Shown piece by piece: positions 1 to 12,300 of a stretch of 64,000 bases of DNA (within the stretch, counting starts at the first letter, position 1; each line of letters starts with the position of its first letter). The translations under genes and the position numbers were made by a program. Source of the stretch: Rhynochetos jubatus (taxonomy: Eukaryota; Chordata; Aves; Eurypygiformes; Rhynochetidae); the NCBI GenBank assembly GCA_027574665.1, contig CM050664.1:18254774-18318773 (forward strand). Reading direction: 5' to 3'. Below the pieces are notes generated by a model. The model saw only the letters and a program-made list of their open reading frames with translations. It searched no databases and was not told the DNA's origin.

Positions 1-250
1 AACATTTTTAATACACCTTTGGGTGATTTGGGGTAATTAGCTAGCAGTTCAGACACCAGTTGCGATGTTTGCTATTTGTTGTCAGCTTTTTGTGCAGTGA
101 TACTGCATAATACTTTGTGACTGTACCTGTAGAACTACTTAAGCTTATCCGTTTCAGAAATGAGAAATTATATGCTTGCTTGGAATGCATCATAAATTAA
201 TGACTTGGTTACAAAAGGGTGTCATTTTGTTAACTCTGATTAATTGCTAG

Positions 251-397
251 GTAAATGACAACTCAAACACTGCTGGATCTCCTGGGGAATTGCTGTCTCG
301 CCGCTGTGTCAACCTTCTGAAAACAGCTTTGCGACCAGACATGTGGCCAAAATCAGAACTGAAGTTGCAGTGGTTTGATAAACTGCTAATGACTGTG
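251..397 (+). CDS. TRRAP: TRRAP exon 1 of window
   Basis: It encodes 49 residues beginning [15 protein letters not shown] and ending KLLMTV, in the HEAT-repeat region. The acceptor is TTGCTAG before 251 and the donor is GTAAGT after 397, both phase 0. Positions 1-250 are the end of the preceding intron. The following intron (398-1895) has short chance frames and nothing I recognise. Confidence 0.95.
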
Positions 398-3300
398 GTA
401 AGTAACATACTAGTCCTGTAGGTCTGCAGGTTGCACTAGCACGTAGTGAAGAGAAATGATACCTGGATACGGATTTGTACAGTCTTAATCTTTTCTTCTT
501 TGTAGCGGAATACGGAAGTTGTGAAGTATGTGAATTGCATCAGTGGTGTTAATTCGTATAGCTGCAGTGCTTACGGATAGGCTTAGGAGCAGACACAGGA
601 AGTTACTGTTTTACTTTCATTTTGACATAGGGTGTAGTTTGCTTGATTGGATGGCCTACTGGTTGGTGGGTTTTGTTAGTAAGATTGGGGTTTTTTTGTC
701 AGTAGGAAGTTTTACAAATTGAGATTGATTTTATTGCTTTTCTGACTACATTATCATAATATGAAGTTAACTGAAAGGCTAGCTTCCTGTATTTGATGAT
801 ACACCATACTTTGTTTATCACCTGTATGCTCTATGTGTGCTTTTTGCCATATAATGTTTTTCTACACCTGTTTTATCTGTATCATACTATTTAATAGACT
901 AGTAACTCTTGCTGCATTAAATTATTAGATGTTAAACTTTTTTAATGTCACTTTAATGTCACTTTTCAGTTTCTTTGAATAAAGGAGTAATATATCCTAC
1001 TTTTTGAGACTTTATAATGTCTAAGGTTATGTGAAAGTTTGCTGTGGCCCTCTACTTTCATAACGCTTTTGTCTTGATGGAGATAGTCCTTGAAAGGGCA
1101 GGGATCTACTTTCATCCTTAGCTCCTTCTGCTGGAAGAGTTTTCGACGTGGCTCCGTTTGCATTGGGTTTACAAGTATTGATGGTGCTCCAGGGAGCTCG
1201 TACTTGTTGCTTTACTCCTCTTTTCCCAAGTAGTGTACAAGCTGAGTGAAAATTGCCATTGAAATTCTTAATTTTTGTCGTGCTGATGGCATTTAATAGC
1301 ATACAGCAGGAAGAACTGTCGTCAGTTCTGACCGTTGTTGCGCAAGGATTACCTCCTACTTGCCTTCCTCGCTTAGACCATTGCAAAGCTGTTAAGTGCC
1401 AGGTGGTAGAGGCCGTGCAGTAACGGCAGTTCAGGAAAATCATGGCTTTGAGTGATTTTTCTGCGCTGAAGATGGGGAAGGTTGTGAGTATCTGTGCACT
1501 GGCTGCCGAAGAAGAGCTCTATGTTACGTACAGACCAAATAGTTCCAATTTAGTTCCAAATACCCTTTAAGCTGTAATTTATCATAGAATGTACTGGTTT
1601 AGCTCATCACTGAAGGCCTGTCTCTGAATGATGTTGACAAAGAGAGAAAACATTATGCTCTTCTGAAAGCATTTCTAACCAGAAAGTTTTCAGGCGGCTT
1701 TCAAAACTGAGGTTTTGTAGTGCCTTTTGGTTTACAGCTTTATATTGTGTGACTTACCCAAAACATGAAATGTGGGAGGTGTAGAAACCTCAGCCTTACT
1801 GCAGGTTTTTAACAGAGGTGATCTGGACTTACTGTTCTGTGTATTACCTGGTGGTCTTGCCCCACTCACTGCCTTTTTGTGTATGTTCTCTTTAGGAGCA
1901 ACCCAATCAGGCCAACTTTGCCAACATTTGCACTGGCTTAGAGGTCTTAAGTTTCCTGTTAACTGTACTGCAGCCCCCTGCTGTCCTTAGCAGCTTCAAA
2001 CCCCTGCAGCGTGGTGTAGCAGCTTGTATGACTTGTGGAAACACCAAGGTTTTGAGAGCAGTCCACAGTCTGCTTTCTCGCTTGATGGGTATTTTCCCTA
2101 CAGAACCAAGTACGTGGTATTTCCTTCCTCCTTTTATCCTTTATTGCTGCATAATTTAAGTGATTAAGGGCATGGTGAAGACCTCTGTGGAATGTGCTAA
2201 TATTCTGTTTTATGATTCCTGCATTTAATGATCCATTTTAGCTTGCACTTTCACCCTCTGTTTAAAAAAAGAAAAGCTGAAATAAGTAATCATGTGGAAT
2301 ACATCATTATCCATTGACATAAAAACTTAACAACCTGTGGCTGTCATAACTTCCATTCAAGAAATGCATGCTATAAATTTAATGTATTTTTGCAATTACA
2401 ATTTTTCAGCTTCACAAGTGGGGTTTTTTTTAGTTAAGCTTTGCTCTTTTATTAAAACAGGGAAGGGAGATAAAGTGTAAAAAGAAAGACAATAGGTAGT
2501 AGGACATGTCTTCATGTAAACTAACGTAGATGATATTTTCTTGAAAATCAATGGTCTAAGACCCCTCAACAAAACGAGTTATGTACAAGTAGTGGTACGC
2601 TATTACAGAGCACACATTGGTTGTATAATAAAGAGGTTGAGGTAAATGAGGGATCTGCTCGTGTTACCGTGGTTTATTAGCAAGGTTATACTCCGGTATG
2701 TTCACAGTGTAACTGTTCCTTGCCTGTTCCGTGGCTAATGTTACCTAAAGTAAACGCAGTTCTCGAAACTCTGCAGGTACCTCAAGTGTAGCTTCGAAGT
2801 ACGAAGAGCTGGAGTGCCTTTATGCTGCAGTTGGAAAGGTTATTTATGAAGGACTTACTAATTATGAAAAAGCCACCAACGCTAACCCTTCCCAGCTCTT
2901 CGGTAAGTTTCCCTCATCTGCTGTGGAGGTGTGTCGAGTGCCGAATGAGTATGAGCTTGGTGGCGGGGTTTTGTTTTTCATAAGGAAATGGAAATCTGAT
3001 CGAATGCAGGGGAAGCTGTGGGAAACATTTGGAGCCAACTAGAGAGATGAGCTTGGGATGTGGATCATCTGGGAAAAAAGGAGCTGGACAGATGTTCATC
3101 GCGTTCTGTCTTTTCCCGGTACCTGGCCCAGGAGCAGTTATTGCAAGTGGGGAGCTGCAGCTGTGCTAATACCTTCTGTATTCAGAGCACACAGGAAAAA
3201 GATGCTGCATTCAGGTTGACCAAAATATAAAGTAAAAGTTACTGGAAACTTGTTACATGGAAAACCCAAATCCTGTGGGTACTACTCTGAGATATAATGG

Positions 3301-6300
3301 AATATTTCAAGGAATCCATGTAAACATTCTTGCATGTTATTGCCTTATACTTTCTTTTTAACTTACCAGCTGATTTAAGTAATGTAGGAAGACTTATTTG
3401 TCTCTATCTTGGATTCTCACTAGGTAAAAAATTACAAAAACCCAATTTTTTCTTGAGCGAGCAAATTGAATTTCTAGCATACACTGTACAGAAGAGCTGA
3501 AATGTTGTTCTTATTCGTACTTATTTAAGTGGTGGAGAGCTCAAACACGTAATACAGTGACAAGGATATATTGGAGTAATCCAGTTTGGCCCAGAACTAT
3601 TCATTCAGACCTGAAATCGTACAGTTTTGGAAAACTTACAGATTTAAATGGCAAATGTCCTGCACTGTTCTACTCTGTGATCTGAATAGATGTAATTTCA
3701 CTTTGGGAACTGCCTGTTTGTCAGATATCAGGGTGAGCTGTACGACAGACTAACCGAGATGTGTCCAGCGCTCACTTAAAGCCAGCACTGCAACCTAGCT
3801 GTCGGGTGGTGCAAATCCTACGAATTGTGTGTTTGAGGCTGAACTTTTTGTGACAGATTTTGGGCACATCTGAGCAGGAAAAGAAATAAAAACTTCTGAA
3901 GCAGCTGTTCAACGAACAAAGCGTGCTTCTCTAAATGTCGTCATAGGCTTTTCTTGAGCTATGACGCTGTGGTAAGGAAAGGCTGTGGATGTTTTAGCAG
4001 GTGTGGTTCGACGAGATGTTTGTACTTTTTGTTAAGGTATTTCAAAGCATAGGTACTGCTAAAACTGATTGGTTTGCATGTATATGGGTAAACTTGTATT
4101 AGGATAGGCACTGTTACAAACTAGGTGTAACTTGAAGGGACTGTGGTCTTGTAGGCATCATGTATTCATAGACTGTGCCGAAATTCCATGATTCGATAGT
4201 GCAGTAACTTAGTTATGAATTTCTGAAACTTTTTATCAAGTTTCTGGATTAGAAAATGCAGATTGTGTAATCTTGAAATTTCATTTTCAATTACTAAACA
4301 CAGACCTACCTATACCTGAAAATGTTGCTACATCTTGCTCCTAACATGGATGTGCAACATTAGGAGTAGTTTCATTTTACCTGGTTAAGTGTATTTTATT
4401 TTATTTTATTTTTTCTTTTCTTTTTTCTTTTTTTTTTTTTCTCCCTCAGGACTTGGAGAAGTATCTGCTCTCAGTACACCTCTTTCTGTTCTCCCTTTCA
4501 CCCCCTTACCCTCCGTCCCACACTCACATACAGAACTTTCAAATATTTTGATTAATGCAAAAATATGTTTTTAGTCTTAGACCAAAGTTGAGACTGAAAC
4601 TTTTCTTCAAATCTCTCCAGATTTGTAGTGTTTAACTTGGGTAGTCCCATGCTTCTTCCTTGGCTGGACAAAATACAGCTGGAACACTTTCCTGTGTTAT
4701 TTCATAGAAAAAGAACGCCCACGTTGAAAACATGCATCTTGCGTCATGCTCAGTGAAAGATTTACTCAAGTATTGTTTTTATCTCCAGGTACTTTAATGA
4801 TTCTGAAGTCTGCGTGCAGTAACAATCCCAGCTATATTGACAGGCTGATCTCGGTTTTCATGCGATCTCTGCAGAAGATGGTCAGGGAGCACCTGAACCC
4901 GCAGGCTACAGCCGGGACAGCAGAAGCAAATACAGGTACAACGTTCTGCAGTCCAGGGATGTTAACGGTCAGCAGTGTGTGCTACAGCATACACAGAAAT
5001 GCTGGAACTTTGCAAGAGTTCGTGGAGTTGAGGGTAGAGGGGCTGAATTGTTTTTGCTTTCACTCATTTTATTCCTTGCTGTTTGATAATATTGGAACAA
5101 GTGCTTGAAATTAACTTGCTGGAGCAGATGCTTGTCTTTATCTTAAAATAGCATCCTTTTCAGTCCATACAATTCTGTCTATCATCAAATTAATTAGGCC
5201 ATGAGTCATTGAAAAAATCAGACGTTCTTGTAGAAGAAAAGTCAGTGCTAGTAAAGAGCACTGTAATTTATTAATGAATAAGCCACTGACAAAAATACTT
5301 TGGAAGAATTGCTGCTGTTAGATTCCCAGTCCATATTTTAATTAGGTAAATGAGAGGCTTGCAAATTTTATTAACACTGAGAAACAATTGGAAAATTATT
5401 AAACTTGACAGATAAGCAAGTCAGGAAATTAACAGACAGAATAGGTGTGCTGCATCGTTACAGTATTTCTTTCACAAGTTTAATTGCAGTTTTTCAGCAC
5501 TGGGGTTCTGTAATACCTTTTACCAGAGATTTACTGAAATGAAACCACACAGACTTGCCTCTGGAATTTTGAAGGGATTTGACTTTTTTGGGAAGGAGTC
5601 TGTCTCAGTTGCTTAGGAATGGAAAGTCGTAGTTATGAAAACATTATTTCTAGTGATCTATTTTCAAGTAGCTTATCTTCTCAAAAACTTCTTTACTAGG
5701 TGTTTTACAGGTGCATTCGCAATTTAATCCTTTTTGTTTTACATCCATAGCAGGTACAAGTGAGCTGGTAATGCTGAGCCTGGATCTTGTGAAAACTCGC
5801 CTGGCTGTGATGAGCATGGAAATGAGGAAAAATTTCATACAAGCTATTCTAACGTCTCTCATTGAAAAATCTACTGATGCCAAAATTCTTCGTGCAGTGG
5901 TAAAGATAGTGGAAGAGTGGGTGAAAAACAATTCCCCGATGGCAGCTAATCAGGTAAATTCGGAAGATAAACCCGTTAATTGCTCTCAAAGGCCAAATAA
6001 CTATAAGCTGCTGTTACAATTCATCAGTTTTTGACAGTGAGGTTTGTAATGATCTGTTATGTGTGTTTAGGCATCCTTTATGAGATGTGGAGTATTTTAC
6101 ATCCCCTGTGAAACCAACTGAGCTGAAGATGCTTATCATTTCATAGGGTTATATTGGGTGTTTGATCTCAAATGCTGTTTGGCTGAGAACTAGTTTTAAA
6201 GTAAAAGTTTTAAAATATGTTTCACATGAACCTGGATAGAGAAGTTCTTCAGGAGGAGGATGACTAATGCTGGTTGGAACTGTGTTGTTTCTGTAACATT

Positions 6301-9300
6301 TTGTGGCCTCTTCAATTTGCCGTATTTTCTGTAAAAGTTGGGTACTTGACAGTCTAGTGCTGTATAAAAGGCCCTACACTTTTTAAAATGTACATTAGAT
6401 TTTTTTAATCATTGAACAACTTAAATCTGATTTCAGTCATGACTTTAAAATACTCTAGCATATATTAGAAGGATAAATGTTTGAGTTATTTTTCTTTTTA
6501 AGAACTATGACCTTCCACCAAGCTATTTTTCAGTACTTGAGAAGGGAAAGAGTGATATAAAGGATGGCTGAGGTGTACTTTGAATGTGCCAGTTCTCGGC
6601 ATGTTTTAAGATGAATTGACAAAATTAATCATGTCTTCTTTTAACACAGACACCTACTCTCCGGGAGAAGTCCATTTTACTAGTGAAAATGATGACTTAC
6701 ATTGAAAAGCGTTTTCCAGAAGACCTTGAATTAAATGCCCAGTTCTTAGACCTTGTTAACTATGTCTATAGGTAATTATAGCAATTAATCATTTATTGCA
6801 GCTTACTGGTTCATAATTTGTACCATATATGACCTTTATAACATGCCATCAGTCTTTTTAGGTCTGAATTGAGTAATTTTTTTTCTCCCTTTTCTAAAAA
6901 GCAAAATCAATTCACTGAGTTCAAAATACTTATTTATGGAAAAGAGTTTGAAAACAGAAGTTCCTTAGAAAGGATTTTCTTTTTAGCTCCACCAAAATAT
7001 GTCCACTGCCGCAACCTCTTCCTTTCCCAGGACTCCAGGGCATCCTCCTAGGTGGTTGTATTCTAAACACTGTGGTGACAGCTGAATTCTGTCTTTTCAC
7101 ATCCACAGGGTATAAAGATTTAATTTTTTTTCCCATTGGAAAGCTACTGTAAATTATGCTTTCAGGACAGTTACTTTGCTAGCTAAACTGGCAGGTTTTG
7201 TAACATGATAAAATAATGAAAATAGTTACCTTATCAAAAACACCAGGTATATAATTTTGTGCTGCTGATTTAGATTCTTTCGAGTTGCGGTTTGCTGCTA
7301 TTCTGTTGTCTGGGTAACGGCAAAGCCCTGGTGTGGACGTGGTGGTCAGAAGTTGTATCAATGAATATCATTTGACATTTCAAACAAGATACAGACGTGA
7401 CTGAAATTGTTTCACAATTATGGTAAGATTTTATCTCGAAGGAATTTTTATGCTAGTTCTGGGGCAGTTTTCTAAAAGCAGCAATATTTTCTTTGTTGTT
7501 TCTCTCAAAACGCCTCACCTGGATGCAGGCCACACCATGTGGGCTTCTACAGAATGTCACCTCTTGATTTACAGTATTTTGTATACAAAACCTAGAGGGC
7601 TTCTCTTTCTAATGTCTCTGTTATTTCATCACTATTCATTTTAGGGATGAGAATCTTTCTGGTAGCGAACTTACTGCTAAACTTGAGCCAGCATTTCTTT
7701 CGGGTTTGCGTTGTGCCCAGCCACTCATACGAGCCAAATTTTTTGAGGTCTTTGACAATTCTATGAAACGTCGTGTTTATGAGCGCCTCCTGTATGTGAC
7801 CTGTTCTCAAAACTGGGAAGCAATGGGAAATCATTTTTGGATAAAACAGTGCATCGAGGTAGGGAAATTAAATTAATCAGAAATACAATTATAATTTGAG
7901 AAACATGTTTTATTCCCCATTTTTCCTAGCTGTGTTTAAAAGCATTATCCAATGTGTGTCCTGTCGTATGTATTATCTGTATCAAAGCTATAGCTGGTGA
8001 TGGCTGTTAAGCCATAGTGATGTTTTCTTTGAAATGCTACAGTGTTTAAAAACTGTCCTTGCTTTTAAATGTCCTAGCTCCTGTTGGCAGTGTGCGAGAG
8101 AAATACGACAATTGGGACGAGCTGTCAGGGTGCTATGCTGCCCTCTATCACCAACGTTATCAACCTTGCCGACAGTCATGATCGAGCGGCATTTGCTATG
8201 GTCACCCACGTCAAACAGGAGCCTCGGGAAAGAGAGAACAGTGAATCCAAAGAAGAGGTAACTTGCAGATAATACTGTAGAAAAAGATCTTTTTGATGCA
8301 ATAGTGTTCTTCCTAGTTTCTCATCAAATACATTTGGAGACTGTGCCTGGAAGATGATGTGCACAGATTGTTCGGTGCATCTTGCGTTTAATGCTTTGTA
8401 GTTTAACATTGCCTGGGTTTTGGAGAACTTGCATTCATTCATTTGTCCTTTTCTTTACTATAGCAATTCTGCCTCTGAGCCTGAAGAATGAGCAGAAATA
8501 AATAGACCTGAAATAAGTTGATTGGAAGGCTATTTTGTATTTTTTGTGGAAAAAAGCAAAAGTACTCAGACAATGTCTGCATGCTTTGTGTTGTTTACCT
8601 GCATACAGGATGTTGAAATCGACATTGAGTTGGCTCCAGGAGATCAGACCAGTACACCTAAAACTAAGGAACTTTCTGAGAAGGACATTGGCAATCAGCT
8701 GCACATGCTGACCAACCGGCATGACAAATTTCTTGACTCTCTTCGGGAAGTGAAGGTCGGTGCAGGTCATTGGTTTCCTGACCAGTTATTTTAATACTGA
8801 AATCTTCAAACTGACCCCTGACTCGCGTTTTTGTTTAACTTGACCATTCCTTTTTTTTTTTTTAACAGTTACAGTAATGAATCAGAGTCTCAGTCAACAG
8901 GAGGATAGGATTAAATTCTTGCTACAGTTGTCTCTATTGCGAATGGAAACGTATTTTTTATAACTTGATTGCATAAGTCATTTGCATACTGCTTAACTGT
9001 ATAACTGCAAGCTGGTTTTCCATAGTATTAATTGTATTTTTCCTATTTATATACATCTGTCTGTTTCTAGACTGGAGCATTGCTGAGTGCCTTTGTTCAG
9101 TTATGTCATATTTCTACACCGTTAGCAGAGAAGACTTGGATACAGCTTTTTTCACGACTGTGGAAAATCTTATCTGACAGACAGCAACATGTGAGAATCT
9201 CTCCTCACTTACACTTTCCTCTTTGTAAATGACTGGTGTTTCAGGAAAACGTATGTGTGGTAAATGACTTATTCACTTGCTTTAAGAAGCTTGCCATTTT

Positions 9301-12300
9301 TTTGAGTAAAGAATGCTGCATACCTCCATCAGCATGCTGTTTGAAATGAATAGGGCCCTTCAATTTACAAAGAGAAATGATTTTTCCCTGTATTAACAAG
9401 ATCTTATATCTAAATTGTCTAATTGAAGAATCTGAATGAATAGATAACTATCCTTTATGTTCTTCCTTCTAGGCGCTAGCAGGTGAAATAAGCCCTTTCT
9501 TGTGCAGTGGTAGCCATCAAGTACAGCGAGATTGCCAGCCAAGTGCACTGAATTGCTTTGTGGAAGCAATGTCACAGTGTGTTCCTCCCATTCCCATCAG
9601 ACCTTGTGTCCTGAAATACTTGGGCAAAACTCACAATCTCTGGTTTCGTTCTACACTGATGCTGGAACATCAAGCCTTTGAAAAAGGACTGAGTCTACAG
9701 ATTAAGCCTAAACAGACAACAGAATTTTATGAGCAGGAAAGCATAACTCCTCCTCAACAGGTAGTGTTACAGTAATTGAAATACCTCATGGAATGTGAAG
9801 AGAAAAATGCAGTGGTTGTACAGTACAGTAGTGTCAGAATTGTTCAGGTTGGACGAGACTGTTAAAATCATCAAGTCCAGCTGTTAACCCAGCACTGCCA
9901 AGTGCTAAACCATGGTCTAAACCATGTCCCTGAGCACCACAGCTACACATCTTAAATCCCTGCTGGGATGGTGACCTGACCAACCCCCTGGGCAGCCTGT
10001 TTCAATGTCTGACAACCCTTTCCATGATTTCATTTTACCTAATATCCAACCAAAACCTCCCCTGGTGCAACCTGACATGTTCTCTTCTCCTATCACTTGT
10101 CACTTGGGAGAAGAGACAGACCCCCCCTCCCTCTCTGCACCCTCCTTTCAGGCAGCTGTAGAGCGTGATAAGGTCTCTCCTGAGCCTCCTCTTCTCCAGG
10201 CTGAACACCCCCAGCTCCCTCAGCCGCTCCTCACAGGACTTGTGCTCCAGACCCTTCCCCAGCTCCGTTCCCTTCTCCGTGCACGCTCTAGTCCCTCAGT
10301 GTCTTTCTTGCAGCGAAGGGCCCAGAACTGAACGCGGTATTTGAGGTGTGGCCTCAGCAGTGCTCAGTACAGGGGGATGATCACTGCTAAATCTCTGTAT
10401 TTAGAAGCTTGTTAAAGTGCATTGACTTCTTCTAATTCAGTGAAGAAATTCCTGTCCTTTTGTGGTTTTGAATAGACACTTTCAACATTGACTACCCTGT
10501 GTCTTGCCTACTTCTCATGCTTTTCTTTCATCTCAAAATTGGTATTTTCATGTTGTTCTTTCTTCCTCTTCCACCTGGTAATACTCTGCAGCACTGTAGA
10601 AGTAGATGAAACAATTTCTGCCCCTAGTCTTAAATCTCAAGTAGAAGCGTGTATTGTCTCTCTCTCCCTCAAAGGGAATATGCTTTCCCTAATCAAGTGT
10701 GTTCATGTATCACCTTAAAGAATTACTAGCTAAACAAAATTGAGTTTGCTGTAAATAGGTGCTGTTGTGTTTAATAGTCTGTCAGGTGGTTCTGCTGTAC
10801 CTTGTGTTTTTGATCAACTGAGGAAGCTAAATATTACAGAATCTTTTTACATTAGGACTGAGTAGTTGTCTCATTAAACAGTTTTGTATTTTAATATTTG
10901 ATCTGATATATTAGGGAAGACAAGCAAGAATCACTGTGCAAGCCATAGGGGTTTTTTTGTCATGTAATGCGGTGGTGGTGTTCTCAGTGCCTGGTTGTTA
11001 CTAATTGCTTGCCTTCTGGAGTTCTAAAAAGAATGTGTACTCACTTCTCTGTTTCCACATCCTTCTGGCCCTAGTGTAGATCATGTGATTTTGCTGCCTA
11101 CTTTGCTTTCCAATGACAGCTTGACTGTGGGAAATACGTGTGCTTAACATTCTAGGAAATACTGGATTCCCTTGCTGAGCTCTACTCCTTGTTACAAGAA
11201 GAGGATATGTGGGCTGGACTGTGGCAGAAACGCTGTAAATTCCCAGAGACAGCAACAGCTATTGCCTATGAACAACATGGCTTTTTTGAACAGGTACACG
11301 CTCGATCCTAGAAATGACTTGAGTAGTTCTGCTGTCAGGATGAATATTCTGGTCAGCAAGAAAATCTTCTGAATATTAATAAACAACTCAGTCTTCTAAA
11401 GTAGAAAGTGCCACAGCTTCTCTGCTGGCTAAAGTAGCAGTTTAAGGCCCTGTAATACCTAGATAAGGTGAGATTTTTGAGCACATCCATCAGTTTTTCA
11501 TGACGTCTGTACAGCTGCCAAATAGTGATTGTATTCAGGAATGAGGTAACACGCTTCATGGTTTTAGTTTTATTTTTTTAAACTTAGAAGTTACAAAAGT
11601 TTTCTTACCACTTTTGTTTTAAAAGCAGAGAGTGTTCAGTTAATGCGCATAAAGCAGATGGAAGAATAAAATGGTTTTCATTCTATTTAGGCGCAAGAAA
11701 CGTATGAAAAAGCAATGGAAAAGGCTAAAAAAGAGCACGAACGGAACAATGCTTCCCCTTCGATCTTTCCTGAGTATCAGCTCTGGGAAGACCATTGGAT
11801 CCGGTAAGACTTTAAAGCTGATGTAGAGCAAGTATTTTTACACTGCAGTAGACGTAAAATATTCCGCTGGTTTAAAGCATTAGTTATGAGAATAAACTTA
11901 GCTCAGGACTTACCTCGGATACAGTGGAAATTTAAGGAAATAAAAAAAGCTGGTTTTTACTCCCTTAACAGACCCTCAGAATTGATATGCCTGAAGTGTT
12001 GTAAAAACGTGATTCGCTATTGGTGGAAACAGGCTGCAGCTAAAATTTGTTTTTTCCATTTAAAATGGTTGGTCTGGGAGACAAAAAAATACAGCTCTTC
12101 CCTGTTCAGGTCTCTGAATTGTAACTGGTAATACATAATAAAAATAATCTTCCCATCTGGATAAAACTTTTGCAGGGCTTGCAGAGCTGTTCACGGACAA
12201 ACAAATGTAGGAATATTACTCTGATACACAACATTTACAGACACTTTCACTGAATATTTTTTTTTGGTAACCAAATTGAGGATGGTTTTGATTTTCTTAG

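Noticed and set aside
1027-1443. 138-codon - strand frame in intron 1
   Set aside because: Product without family features; most likely a chance frame.
4392-4574. Pyrimidine tract plus CAG followed by an open frame, looking like a hidden TRRAP exon
   Set aside because: No good donor follows, no family sequence is encoded, and the flanking TRRAP exons already join in frame without it.
10005-10331. 108-codon + strand frame, Pro/Ser/Leu-rich
   Set aside because: It is the antisense of a CR1 ORF2 end; the DNA landmarks assign the whole stretch to the LINE.
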